A stretch of 64,000 nt of DNA from Alsobacter sp045348435 (GCF_045348435.1 NZ_CP157484.1:1550001-1614000), one strand, 5' to 3'; shown: positions 52,812 to 61,943, counted from the first letter of the stretch. Translations and numbers: made by a program. The notes: a model not told the origin generated them from the sequence alone.

Positions 52812-53009
52812 ATGACTGACATCCCCTATTCCGATCTGGACGGCGCCGACCTCGACGCGTCCACCCACGCCTTTTCCGAACGGGACGCCTTTGAGACGAC
52901 TGCGTCGCAGGACGCCTGCGCGGACCACAGCCTCGGCGAGCGGATCGTCGCCCTGGTGACCGGCCGCTGCTCGAAGACCGGCAAGCTGATCTCCGAGGCG
53001 GGCCTGTAG
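52812..53009 (+). CDS. Small acidic hypothetical protein
   Basis: The 65-residue frame is acidic at the start and has two Cys (DACADHS and GRCSKTG). Third-position GC is near 90 percent, as in real genes here. The ribosome site is weak, and a terminator lies just upstream, so expression is uncertain. It ends one base before the convergent Sua5 gene. No family was recognised. Confidence 0.5.
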   Translation: MTDIPYSDLDGADLDASTHAFSERDAFETTASQDACADHSLGERIVALVTGRCSKTGKLISEAGL

Positions 53010-53010
53010 C

Positions 53011-54033
53011 TCAATCGCCCGGCCCCGGCCGAGGGGCCGCGGCGCGGCGCAGGCGATCATTGATCGCCTCGCCCAGACCATCATCCGGAACGGGCGTCAC
53101 GGCGATCGTCGTGGCGCCCGTTTTGTCGAGATCCCGCAGCATGGCGAAGAGCTGGGCGGCCGCCTCGGCGAGGTCGCCGGTCGGGCTGAGATTGAGCGCG
53201 GCGCGGGCGTCGCCGATCCCTTCGACCCCGGCGGGGCCGAACAGCAGCGCCGCCTCGCCCGGCCGGATGCGCGTCGCCTGCAGCCTCACGCCGGCCTTGG
53301 GCGCGTAGTGGGAGGCCAGCATCCCGGGCGCGACCGGGGCCTCGCCGTCGGCTGACCCGTGGTCCGCGGCCGTCGCCGTCGCCAGGCGACGCCCGAGCGC
53401 CTGCTCCAGCGCGGCCCTGGGAACGCCGCCCGGGCGCAGCAGGACGGGGCCGTCGCCCAGGCACGCCACGATGGTCGATTCCAGTCCCACTGCCGTCGAG
53501 CCGCCCATCAGCACGGCGTCGATCCTGCCGTCGAGGTCGCCCAGCACATGGGCCGGCGTCGTCGGGCTGACGCGTCCCGACCGATTGGCGGAGGGCGCCG
53601 CAACGGGCCGCCCCACGGCGTCCAGCAGGGCCCGCGCGACGGCGTGGGCCGGCGACCGCAGGGCGACGCTGTCCAGCCCGGCCGTGGCCAGGTCCGACAC
53701 CGTGCAGCACGGCGCCTTGGGGACGACCAGCGTCAGCGGCCCAGGCCAGAAAGCGCGCGCCAGCGCCAGCGCGGCGGCGTCGAACCGGCCCTGCGCCAAG
53801 GCGACGTCGAGCGTCGGGACATGGGCGATCAACGGGTTGAAGGTCGGCCGGCCCTTGGCCGCGTAGATGCCCGCCACCGCCTTGCCGTCCGTGGCGTCGG
53901 CGCCCAGCCCGTAGACGGTCTCGGTCGGAAACGCGACGAGGCCGCCGGCGCGCAGGATCCCGGCCGCCCGGGCCACCCCCTCGGCGTCGGCCTCCAGCCT
54001 CAGGGTCTCGCGAGTTGACGACGTATCGTTCAC
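53011..54033 (-). CDS. L-threonylcarbamoyladenylate synthase, Sua5 type
   Basis: Sua5/TsaC makes threonylcarbamoyl-AMP for the t6A37 tRNA modification. The 340-residue protein is the long Sua5 form. A YrdC domain spans residues about 20-210 (AFPTETVYGLGADA, KGRPTFNPLIAHV, SANRSGRVSPTTPAHV). A linker with APGMLASHYAPK and a C-terminal Sua5 domain follow. GTG 54033 is chosen because the family motif begins about 35 residues later; the frame extends to a TTG at 54105 without similarity. Confidence 0.92.
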   Translation of the reverse strand: MNDTSSTRETLRLEADAEGVARAAGILRAGGLVAFPTETVYGLGADATDGKAVAGIYAAKGRPTFNPLIAHVPTLDVALAQGRFDAAALALARAFWPGPLTLVVPKAPCCTVSDLATAGLDSVALRSPAHAVARALLDAVGRPVAAPSANRSGRVSPTTPAHVLGDLDGRIDAVLMGGSTAVGLESTIVACLGDGPVLLRPGGVPRAALEQALGRRLATATAADHGSADGEAPVAPGMLASHYAPKAGVRLQATRIRPGEAALLFGPAGVEGIGDARAALNLSPTGDLAEAAAQLFAMLRDLDKTGATTIAVTPVPDDGLGEAINDRLRRAAAPRPGPGD

Positions 54034-54173
54034 GTCTAAACTACCTTCGGTCTGCGGGATTTCTCTGTCGGCTTCGCTTAGCACGCGGACTATGATGCGC
54101 GCCAATGGCGCCGACCGCGCCGACAGGGCGATGCGGCCCTGGGCGAAGGGCCGAAGATGGGGAGAGACGACCG

Positions 54174-55943
54174 ATGAGCTACCGCCCTCCTGTCGAGGAC
54201 ATGCTGTTCACGCTGCGCCATACGGCGGGGCTCGACCGGCTGTCCGAAGACGGCCTCGCCCCGGAGCTCGACGGGGGCATGGCGGCCGCCATCCTGGAGG
54301 AGGCGGGCAAGTTCGCCGGCGACGTGATCGCGCCGCTGAACGCGGTGGGCGACAAGATCGGCTCGCGGATCGTGGACGGCAAGGTGGTCACGCCTCCGGG
54401 CTGGCGGGAGGCCTACCGGACCTGGGCGGAGGCGGGCTGGAACGGCCTCACCGCCGACCCGGATTTCGGCGGGCAGGGGCTTCCGCAGCTGGTCCAGGCC
54501 GCCTGCGTCGAGATGTGGAACTCGGCCTCCTTCGCCTTCGCGCTCGGGCCGCTGCTGACGGCTGGGGCCATCGAGGCCGTGCACGCTCACGGCTCGGAGG
54601 AGCTGAAGCGGACCTACCTCGCCAAGCTCGTCTCAGGCGAGTGGATGGGCACCATGAACCTCACCGAGCCCCAGGCCGGCTCGGACCTCAACGCCCTGCG
54701 CGCCAAGGCCGAGCGGGCCGGAGACGGCACGTACCGGATCTTCGGGCAGAAGATCTACATCACCTATGGCGACCACGACCTCACCGACAACATCGTCCAC
54801 CTGGTGCTGGCCCGGCTGCCCGACGCGCCGGCCGGCACGCGCGGCATCTCGCTGTTCCTGGTGCCCAAATATCTGGTGAACCCGGACGGGACGCCGGGCG
54901 CGGCCAACGACGTGCGCTGCCACTCCATCGAGCACAAGCTCGGCATCCACGCCTCGCCGACCTGCACCATGGTGTATGGCGACCAGGGCGGCGCGGTGGG
55001 CTGGCTCATCGGCGAGGAGAATCGCGGCCTCGCCTGCATGTTCACGATGATGAACAACGCCCGCCTGAATGTCGGCCTGCAGGGCGTCGCCATCGCCGAG
55101 CGCGCCACCCAGCAGGCCCTGCGCTACGCCCAGGATCGCCGCCAGGGCTGCGCGCCCGGCCACAAGGGCGAGGGCATGAGCCCGATCATCGAACATCCCG
55201 ACGTGCGGCGCATGCTGCTGCGCATGCGCTCGCAGACCGGCGCGGCCCGGTCGCTCTGCTACCTCGTCGCCGAGGCGCTGGACCGCTCCCACCGCGAGAC
55301 CGACGAGACGGCCCGCAAGGCCGCCTCCGAGCGCGCCGCGCTGCTGACGCCGGTGGCCAAGGCCTATTCCACCGACATCGGCGTCGAGGTCGCGTCGATG
55401 GGCGTGCAGGTCCATGGCGGCATGGGCTTCGTGGAGGAGACCGGCGCGGCGCAGCACCTGCGCGACGCCCGCATCGCCACCATCTACGAAGGCACCAACG
55501 GCATCCAGGCCATCGACCTCGTCACCCGCAAGCTGCCGCTCTCCGGCGGCGACGCCGTGCGGACGTTGATCGCCGGCATGCGCGACGCCGTGGCCGAGGT
55601 GGCGAAGGCCAACGATCCGGGCTTCGGCCGCATGGGCGAGCGGCTACGCGACGCCGTCGACAGCCTCGATCGCGCCACCGCGCACATGCTCGGCGTGCTG
55701 GGGACGCGGCCCGACGAGGCCCTGGCGGGCGCGACCGACTATCTGAAGCTGTTCGCCCTGGCCCAGGGCGGAACGTCGCTGGCCGCCCAGGCCCTGGTTC
55801 CCGACGAGCATGGCCGCGCCGCGCGCGTGGCCACGGCGCGCTTCTTCGCCGAGCAGGTCGCCACCGAGGCGCCCGCCCTGGAGCGCGCGGTGGTCGACGG
55901 CGCGGGCGCGGTCGCGGACGGCGCCCTGGTCTTCGCCGCGTGA
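54174..55943 (+). CDS. Acyl-CoA dehydrogenase (DmdC-like)
   Basis: The 589-residue FAD enzyme has the acyl-CoA dehydrogenase N-, middle and C-domains (MNLTEPQAGSDL near residue 160, VQVHGGMGFVEE and IYEGTNGIQAIDL). It also has a C-terminal extension typical of the group that includes methylmercaptopropionyl-CoA dehydrogenase DmdC. Its real substrate is not fixed by sequence. GGGGAGA precedes ATG 54174. The next SDR gene overlaps its stop by 4 bp (GTGA), and another SDR follows, so the three act in one pathway. Confidence 0.88.
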   Translation: MSYRPPVEDMLFTLRHTAGLDRLSEDGLAPELDGGMAAAILEEAGKFAGDVIAPLNAVGDKIGSRIVDGKVVTPPGWREAYRTWAEAGWNGLTADPDFGGQGLPQLVQAACVEMWNSASFAFALGPLLTAGAIEAVHAHGSEELKRTYLAKLVSGEWMGTMNLTEPQAGSDLNALRAKAERAGDGTYRIFGQKIYITYGDHDLTDNIVHLVLARLPDAPAGTRGISLFLVPKYLVNPDGTPGAANDVRCHSIEHKLGIHASPTCTMVYGDQGGAVGWLIGEENRGLACMFTMMNNARLNVGLQGVAIAERATQQALRYAQDRRQGCAPGHKGEGMSPIIEHPDVRRMLLRMRSQTGAARSLCYLVAEALDRSHRETDETARKAASERAALLTPVAKAYSTDIGVEVASMGVQVHGGMGFVEETGAAQHLRDARIATIYEGTNGIQAIDLVTRKLPLSGGDAVRTLIAGMRDAVAEVAKANDPGFGRMGERLRDAVDSLDRATAHMLGVLGTRPDEALAGATDYLKLFALAQGGTSLAAQALVPDEHGRAARVATARFFAEQVATEAPALERAVVDGAGAVADGALVFAA

Positions 55944-56803
55944 CCACGGACGCCCGGCCGCTCTCCGGCAAGGTCTGCATCGTGGCGGGCGCCTCGCGGG
56001 GCGTCGGCCGCGGCGTCGCGATCGCGCTGGGGGAGGCGGGCGCCACCGTGGTCTGCAGCGCCCGCTCGACGCGCTTCGGCGGCCGCACCGAGGGGCGCCG
56101 CGAGACCGTGGAGGATGCGGCCGAGGCGGCGCAGGAGGCCGGCGGCCGCGGCTACCCCTATGTCTGCGACCATACCGATCCGCGCGCCCTGTACGAGTTC
56201 GCCGCCTATGTGACGCGCCGGTTCGGCCCGCCGGCCTTGGTCGCGTGCTCCGTCTGGGGCGGCGCGGAAGGGTTCGACGGCGCCCGCTACGCCGATGGCG
56301 CGTCCTTCGGGACGCCGTTCTTCGAGAGGTCGCTGCGGGGCTACGAGGTCGCGATCCAGACGGGCGCCTATGCGCTGCTGGCGACGGCCCGCGCCTTCGC
56401 GCCGGTGATGATCCCGGCCCGGCGCGGCCTCATCGTCGCGCTCGGCTTCGACGCCGGCGAGGGGTCGGCCGGGGACGTCTATTACGACCTCGGCAAGGCC
56501 GCGACGCTGAGGGCCAGCGCCGCCATGGCGGCCGAACTCGCTCCCCACGGGCTGGCGTGCCTGCACCTGTCGCCCGGCTATGTGCGCACCGAGCGCACCT
56601 TCTCGGCCGGGCTCGCCGCCCAGGCGACCGAGACGCCGCTCTACGCCGGCCGCGCCGTCGCGGCGCTGGCCGCGGATCCGGACGTCGCCCGCCACAATGG
56701 GCGGTCGCTGTTCGTCGCGGACCTCGCCCGCTCTCATGGTTTCACCGACGCGGACGGCTCCCAGCCGCCCCGCTACGCCCCGCCCGGCGCGACCGCGCCC
56801 TGA
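55940..56803 (+). CDS. Short-chain dehydrogenase/reductase, second gene of the ACAD operon
   Basis: The 287-residue SDR has VAGASRGVGRGVAIALGEAG at the N-terminus and an active-site Tyr-x3-Lys in YYDLGKAATLRAS. A basic segment (CSARSTRFGGRTEGRRET) suggests NADP binding. The typical catalytic Ser is replaced by the LGFDAGEGSAG loop. GTG 55940 overlaps the preceding stop (GTGA). It is coupled to the acyl-CoA dehydrogenase, consistent with a lipid or acid-degradation step. The substrate is unknown. Confidence 0.8.
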   Translation: MTTDARPLSGKVCIVAGASRGVGRGVAIALGEAGATVVCSARSTRFGGRTEGRRETVEDAAEAAQEAGGRGYPYVCDHTDPRALYEFAAYVTRRFGPPALVACSVWGGAEGFDGARYADGASFGTPFFERSLRGYEVAIQTGAYALLATARAFAPVMIPARRGLIVALGFDAGEGSAGDVYYDLGKAATLRASAAMAAELAPHGLACLHLSPGYVRTERTFSAGLAAQATETPLYAGRAVAALAADPDVARHNGRSLFVADLARSHGFTDADGSQPPRYAPPGATAP

Positions 56804-56825
56804 AGATCACGCTGAGGAGCGCGCC

Positions 56826-57707
56826 ATGTCCGACACCGCCGCAGGCCCCCTGGGAGGCAAGACGCTGTTCATCACCGGAGCGTCGCGAGGGATCGGCCTC
56901 GCCATCGCCCTGAAGGCCGCCCGCGACGGCGCCAACATCGCCATCGCGGCCAAGACGACCGAGCCTCACCCCAAGCTGGAGGGCACGATCTACACCGCGG
57001 CGGACGCGATCGAGAAGGCGGGCGGCAAGGCGCTGCCGCTGGTCGTCGACGTGCGCGACGAAGCCTCCGTGCAGACCGCGATCGGCCGCACCGTGGAGGA
57101 GTTCGGCGGGCTCGACATCGTGGTCAACAACGCCTCGGCGATCCAGCTCACGCCGACCACCCAGACCGACATGAAGCGCTTCGACCTGATGCACCAGATC
57201 AATGCGCGCGGCACGTTCATGGTGTCCAAACACGCTATCCCGTACCTCGCCAAGGCGGCCAACCCGCACATCCTCATGCTCTCGCCGCCGCTGGACATGC
57301 AGGAGAAGTGGTTCGCCCCGCATCTCGCCTACACCATGGCGAAGTTCGGCATGAGCCTGTGCGTGCTGGGCCTCTCTGGCGAACTGCGCCAGCAGGGGAT
57401 CGCCGTGAACGCGCTCTGGCCGCGCACCACCATCGCGACCGCGGCGGTGAAGAACCTGCTGGGCGGCGATTCGCTGGTGCGCGCCAGCCGCACGCCCGAG
57501 ATCGTCGCGGACGCCGCGCATCTGGTCTTCCAGAAGCCGTCGCGGGAGTTCACGGGCCGCTTCCTCATCGACGACAGCTTCCTGGCCTCCGAGGGCGTGA
57601 CCGAGTTCGACCACTACCGCGTCGACCCCACGCAGCGCCTCTTCGTCGACTTCTTCGTCCCGGCCGACAGCGTGGGCCCGGCGAGCCTGGATCCGGTCGA
57701 GGCTTGA
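56826..57707 (+). CDS. Short-chain dehydrogenase, HSDL2-like
   Basis: The 293-residue SDR has ITGASRGIGLAIALKAARDGANIAIAAK, NNASAI and a Tyr-x3-Lys in LAYTMAKFGMS, plus a C-terminal tail DHYRVDP.QRLFVDFFVP. It resembles the hydroxysteroid-dehydrogenase-like 2 group, which is associated with fatty-acyl metabolism. It lies 22 bp after the previous SDR and ends the three-gene operon. No substrate is assigned. Confidence 0.83.
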   Translation: MSDTAAGPLGGKTLFITGASRGIGLAIALKAARDGANIAIAAKTTEPHPKLEGTIYTAADAIEKAGGKALPLVVDVRDEASVQTAIGRTVEEFGGLDIVVNNASAIQLTPTTQTDMKRFDLMHQINARGTFMVSKHAIPYLAKAANPHILMLSPPLDMQEKWFAPHLAYTMAKFGMSLCVLGLSGELRQQGIAVNALWPRTTIATAAVKNLLGGDSLVRASRTPEIVADAAHLVFQKPSREFTGRFLIDDSFLASEGVTEFDHYRVDPTQRLFVDFFVPADSVGPASLDPVEA

Positions 57708-57774
57708 CCGGCGCGCATGGGCGTGGTCTTGGCCAGTCGCCCCGCAAGGGGCCGCGCGTAGGGGAGGCGGCGCC

Positions 57775-58761
57775 ATGATCATCGTCTATCGCGCCTCCGA
57801 CGCGGGCCCCGGCTGCCGCTTCGAGAAGCGGCTGCTGCAGGACGGCGAGGCCATCCCGTCCGACGCCTTGTGGATCGACCTGGTCGAGCCCACCCGCGAG
57901 GAGGACAGGCAGGTGGAGGAATTCCTCGGCGTCAGCATCCCGACGCGCGAGGAGATGAGCGACATCGAGCCGTCCGAGCTGCTCTACGCCGAGCATGGCG
58001 CGCGCTACATGACCGCCCGGGTCGTCTACAATGTCGAGACCGTGCCGGAGATCACCGGCCTCACCTTCATCCTGAAGGACCGCACGATGGTCTCGGTGCG
58101 CTACGCCGAGCCGAAGGCCTTCCAGATGTTCACCAACCGCATCGCGCGGCCGGAGGGCTGCGCCGCCAACGCCGAGGCGGTGATGGCCGGGCTGGTGGAG
58201 ACCATCATCGACCGCGCCGCCGACGTGCTCCAGGAGACCGGGGCGCGGCTGGACGCCCTGTCGCGCTCTGTCTTCGAGGCGCGCCCGGACCCCGGGGCCC
58301 GGCAGTCCGAGCACCAGGACACGCTGCGCAGCCTCGGACGCCACGGCGACCTGATCTCCAAGATCCGCGAAAGCCTCGTCTCCATCGAGCGGCTGCTGCT
58401 GTTCCTCTCGGTGAGCTACCGCACGGCGCGGGTGCCCATGGAGCTGCGCGAGGAGGTCCGCACCACGCTGCGCGACCTGCAGTCGCTGGAGGAGCACGCC
58501 ACCTTCCAGTCGCAGAAGATCCAGTTCCTGCTCGACGCCACGCTGGGGCTCGTCAATCTCGAGCAGAACAACATCATCAAGCTGTTCTCGGTGATGGCGG
58601 TCATCTTCATGCCGCCGACGCTGATCGCCTCGATCTACGGCATGAACTTCAAGGTCATTCCCGAGCTCGACTGGCATCTGGGCTACCCGATGGCGCTCGC
58701 CATGATGGTGATGGCCGGCGTGCTGCCCTACGTCTTCTTCCGCTGGAAGAGATGGCTCTAG
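57775..58761 (+). CDS. corA: CorA family Mg2+ transporter
   Basis: The 328-residue protein is a CorA-type divalent-cation channel: a large cytoplasmic N-domain rich in acidic helices, then two C-terminal membrane helices. The selectivity motif is YGMN at 288-291, just before the second helix. A long helix (QSLEEHATFQSQKIQFLLDATLGL) leads to the pore. The call is firm; whether Mg2+ or Co2+/Ni2+ dominates is not determinable. Confidence 0.93.
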   Translation: MIIVYRASDAGPGCRFEKRLLQDGEAIPSDALWIDLVEPTREEDRQVEEFLGVSIPTREEMSDIEPSELLYAEHGARYMTARVVYNVETVPEITGLTFILKDRTMVSVRYAEPKAFQMFTNRIARPEGCAANAEAVMAGLVETIIDRAADVLQETGARLDALSRSVFEARPDPGARQSEHQDTLRSLGRHGDLISKIRESLVSIERLLLFLSVSYRTARVPMELREEVRTTLRDLQSLEEHATFQSQKIQFLLDATLGLVNLEQNNIIKLFSVMAVIFMPPTLIASIYGMNFKVIPELDWHLGYPMALAMMVMAGVLPYVFFRWKRWL

Positions 58762-58809
58762 GCGACTCGCGCGGTTGCGAAATCCGCCTCCAGAGCCCAG
58801 ACTTCGCGC

Positions 58810-59535
58810 ATGTGTGGCCGCTTCGCCCTGACCGCCTCGCCCGAGCAGGTTCGCGCGCTGTTCCGCTATGAGGAGCAGCCGAACTTCCCGCCGCGGGCCA
58901 ATGTCGCCCCGACCGAGCCGATCGCGATCGTGACGCAGGAGCGGGGGCGTCCGGCGTTCCGGCTGGTGCGCTGGGGCTTCATTCCGGCCTGGGCGAAAGA
59001 CCCGGGCGCGTTCCCGCTGCTGATCAACGCGCGCGGCGAGACGCTGGCGGAGAAGCCGGCCTTCCGCAACGCCATCCGCCGGCGCCGCTGCCTCGTGCCG
59101 GCGGACGCCTATTACGAGTGGAGCCGGGGCCCCGGCGCCGCCCGGCGTCCGCACCGGATCAGCCGGCGCGACGGCGCGACCATGGCGCTCGCCGCGCTGT
59201 GGGAGACCTATGTGTCGCCCGACGGCGGCGAGATCGACACGGCCCTGATCGTCACCACGCACGCCAATGGCGCGGTCTGCGCCTTGCAGGAGCGCATGCC
59301 GGTCGTGATCGAGCCCGGCGACGCAAGGACCTGGCTCGACTGCGTCGGCGAGGATCCCCGCGCGGCGCTGACCCTCGTCCGGCCCTGCGCGGACGATCTC
59401 CTGGCCGTGGAGCCCTGCGACCCCAGCCTGCCGGCCGCCGAGCGGGCGAGGCTGACGGTGGGCGGGACCAAAGCCGCCCGCCCGTCCCCTCCGCGCCGCG
59501 AGCCGGAGCCGCCCGCCCAGGGGAGCCTGTTCTGA
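58810..59535 (+). CDS. SRAP (HMCES/YedK) abasic-site shield protein
   Basis: SRAP proteins crosslink to abasic sites in single-stranded DNA through the N-terminal Cys. The 241-residue protein starts MCGRF with Cys2, and has the conserved NVAPTEPIAIV, WGFIPAW, NARGET, CLVPADAYYEW and the catalytic-His region TTHANG. It lies upstream of, and probably coupled to, the GNAT gene. The C-terminus is a proline-rich tail. Confidence 0.93.
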   Translation: MCGRFALTASPEQVRALFRYEEQPNFPPRANVAPTEPIAIVTQERGRPAFRLVRWGFIPAWAKDPGAFPLLINARGETLAEKPAFRNAIRRRRCLVPADAYYEWSRGPGAARRPHRISRRDGATMALAALWETYVSPDGGEIDTALIVTTHANGAVCALQERMPVVIEPGDARTWLDCVGEDPRAALTLVRPCADDLLAVEPCDPSLPAAERARLTVGGTKAARPSPPRREPEPPAQGSLF

Positions 59536-60020
59536 GCGCCGCCGTCCAGCACCCGGCCGCCGCGCCCGCCGGGCTGGCGATCCGCCCCTATGTCCGCGCG
59601 GACCTGCAGGCCTGCGCCGAGATCTATGTCGAGGCCCGCCGCTTCGCCTTCACCTGGTGTCCGCCGTCGATCTTCCGGTCGGACGACTTCGAGCGGGACT
59701 CGCTGGGAGAGGCCATCTACGTGGCCGAGCTGGACGGGCGGGTCGCCGGGTTTCTGTCGCTGTGGCTGCCGGAGCGCTTCATCCACCTGCTTTTCGTCGA
59801 CACGCGCCTGCATCGGCGCGGGGTCGGCCGTGCGCTGCTGTCGCATGCGCTCGATATCCTCGGCCCGCGCGTCTGGCTGAAGTGCCAGCAGGGCAACCTG
59901 AACGCGCTGGCCTTCTACCGGAGCCAGGGATGGAGCGTCACCCCGGGCGGGTCCGACGAGGTCGGGCCATGGTCCTACGTGGCCTCGCCCGGCGCTCTGG
60001 TCATCCCCGACGGCCGCTGA
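59532..60020 (+). CDS. GNAT family N-acetyltransferase
   Basis: The 162-residue protein has the GNAT fold: IYVAELDGRVAGFLSLW (beta-4), LFVDTRLHRRGVGRALLSHAL with the acetyl-CoA loop RRGVGRALL, and LNALAFYRSQGW. No ATG, GTG or TTG is found in this frame before the domain. The most likely start is CTG 59532, which overlaps the SRAP stop in the manner of a coupled ATGA. It converges with the FlhB-like gene and overlaps it by 20 bp. Confidence 0.78.
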   Translation: MSAAVQHPAAAPAGLAIRPYVRADLQACAEIYVEARRFAFTWCPPSIFRSDDFERDSLGEAIYVAELDGRVAGFLSLWLPERFIHLLFVDTRLHRRGVGRALLSHALDILGPRVWLKCQQGNLNALAFYRSQGWSVTPGGSDEVGPWSYVASPGALVIPDGR

Positions 60021-60279
60021 GCGTCGCCCGCAGCACGAAGGTGAGCACCTCGGCCACCGCCCGGTAGAGGGCCTCGGGGATCTCGTCGTCGAGCGGCACC
60101 TTGGACAGCGCCTCGGCCAGCGCCGGGTTCTCCTCGATGGCGACGCCGTGTTCCTCGGCGGCCGCCACGATGCGCTCCGCCACCGCGCCCCGGCCCGTGG
60201 CGGTGACGCGCGGCGCCCGCTGCTCGCCCTTGCGGTACTCGAGCGCGACGGCGAGCTTCCGGGGCGACACGGAGGTCAT
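60001..60279 (-). CDS. FlhB/EscU C-terminal-like export-switch protein
   Basis: The 92-residue protein matches the free C-terminal domain of FlhB-type export switches (FhlB-like): AVALEYRKGEQRAPRVTATGRGAVAERIV, then HGVAIEENPALAEALSKVPLDDEIPEALYRAVAEVL. It lacks the membrane domain and NPTH cleavage motif. It overlaps the FliK-like gene by 4 bp (ATGA). Such paired genes occur in bacteria with flagella but away from the main cluster. The exact role is unclear. Confidence 0.82.
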   Translation of the reverse strand: MTSVSPRKLAVALEYRKGEQRAPRVTATGRGAVAERIVAAAEEHGVAIEENPALAEALSKVPLDDEIPEALYRAVAEVLTFVLRATLSGRRG

Positions 60280-61943
60280 GAGCGCTGATCCAGCAGGACG
60301 CCCGCCGTCGGAGCCGGCCGACGCGGCGCGCCCGCCACCACGGCGATCTCCGAGGTGTCGAAGGCCGCCTCGTCGAGCGCCCGCTTCAGCGCGTCCGCCC
60401 CGACCCGAAGCGACGCGAGCGTCTGGCTGCGCTCGGCCCACAGGGTGACGCCGAGCCGCGTCCCGCCCAGCGTCAGGCGCGCGTGGACGGGTCCGGCCTC
60501 GCTGGTCTCGATCGCGAATTCGATGCTCCAACGTCCGTCGGAGGCGCCGGCCTGGCCGGATCCGCCGCCCTCGCGCGCGATGCGCAACTGGGCGTTGGCC
60601 GTCTCGCGCGGCAGCAGGACGGGGACGTCCATCACCCAGGCGGGATTCGGCGCCGGCCGGCCCGGCGCGCCGTCCGTCGGGCGGGCGTTGTCGCGCGGCA
60701 GGGCGGCCGCCTGCGACAGGCGGATGCGGTCGAGCGCGGCCTCCACCTGCCCGTGCAAGGTCCGGGCGACCTCGTCGGGGGACCGGTCCCCCAGGTCGGC
60801 GAGAGGGACCGCCGGCTCGGATCGGGGCGCGGCGTCGGTCCGGGGCAGGCTGGCGCGGCCGCCCGCCTGTCCGGCCCTGGGCTCCGACGCGCCCTGCTGG
60901 CGGGAGGGCGAAGCGGGATCCGGCGGGTCCGACGGTCCGGACGCCGTCTCGCGGGCCGGGCCGAGACCCTGGCCGAGCGCCGCCTTCAGGGCGGTGACGA
61001 GCAGGCGCGCGTCGCCGACCGGGGAGCGCGGGATGCCGCGCGGATCGGACGGCTGGTTCTCGCCGGCAGGGTCGCGCAGGGCCGGCCCGGCCGGGTCTCT
61101 CGCGGGTTCCGGCGCGCCTGGGACCGGGCGGACGTCGCTCGCGGCGGCTGCCGGCGCGGCGGGAAGGGCCAAGGGCGGCGCGGCTTGGGGACCAACGGCC
61201 GCCGGCTCTGGGGGCGGCGTCGCCGCAGCCTGCGGCGGCGAAGCGACCTTCGCCAGGATGGCGCCGAGCGCGAGCAGGAGCGCCTTGGCGTCGCGCGGGG
61301 GCGCGCCGTCGCCGGCGGCGAGACGCGAATCCAGGAACACGCCGGACTGGCGCACCAGCGCCTGCACGGTCGGCGCGTCGATCGGGGCGGCTGCGTCGAG
61401 CCCCGAGGACAGCAGCGCCCGCAGCAGCGGCTGGGCGGCGGCGGGCAGCGAGGCGGCCGCGGCCTGCGGGTTCGCGAGGAGCGCGCGGAGGGTGGACAGC
61501 AACTCGGGCGGCGCCTGCTGCCGGCCGGCGGCCCGCGCCACGGCGCCCGCCAAGGCGACGGCCGGATCAGCGGAACATTCTACGCCCGCCTCGATGCGGC
61601 CCGGCTGTCCAGCTTCCTCGCGGACCGCCAGCGTCACGGCGACGGGAAGAGGCAGGCTGGCCCGGGCCGCGCCGGACGGAGCGCCAGCAGGGTCAGCCAT
61701 CGGCCGCAGCGTCGGCTGCGGCCCCGCCGTCTCGACGACGAGCCTCACGGACGCGCCTGCGGCCAGCCCGTCCCAGGCGGGGATCTCCAGCGCGCCGAAT
61801 GCGGTGAGGAGGCGGGCGAGGCCGGCCTCCGTGATGGCGGCGACGCGCGCGGCGATCTCGTCGCCAGCCTGCAGCGCCGCGAGCGCCGGCTCGGCGGCGG
61901 CTGCGGACGGAACGCTTTGCTGGGCGAGGCTGGCGACGGTCAC
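60276..61943 (-). CDS. FliK-like flagellar hook-length control protein
   Basis: The 555-residue protein has a long Ala/Pro/Gly-rich, low-complexity region (about 60-430) and a C-terminal Flg_hook domain (about 430-540: VMDVPVLL, LRIAREGG, ARLTLGGTRLGVTLWAERSQTLASLRVGADALKRALDE). It probably regulates hook or needle length through interaction with the FlhB C-terminal domain encoded next to it. GTG 61943 has GGAG about 8 nt upstream; an earlier GTG at 61967 is possible. Confidence 0.82.
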   Translation of the reverse strand: MTVASLAQQSVPSAAAAEPALAALQAGDEIAARVAAITEAGLARLLTAFGALEIPAWDGLAAGASVRLVVETAGPQPTLRPMADPAGAPSGAARASLPLPVAVTLAVREEAGQPGRIEAGVECSADPAVALAGAVARAAGRQQAPPELLSTLRALLANPQAAAASLPAAAQPLLRALLSSGLDAAAPIDAPTVQALVRQSGVFLDSRLAAGDGAPPRDAKALLLALGAILAKVASPPQAAATPPPEPAAVGPQAAPPLALPAAPAAAASDVRPVPGAPEPARDPAGPALRDPAGENQPSDPRGIPRSPVGDARLLVTALKAALGQGLGPARETASGPSDPPDPASPSRQQGASEPRAGQAGGRASLPRTDAAPRSEPAVPLADLGDRSPDEVARTLHGQVEAALDRIRLSQAAALPRDNARPTDGAPGRPAPNPAWVMDVPVLLPRETANAQLRIAREGGGSGQAGASDGRWSIEFAIETSEAGPVHARLTLGGTRLGVTLWAERSQTLASLRVGADALKRALDEAAFDTSEIAVVAGAPRRPAPTAGVLLDQRS

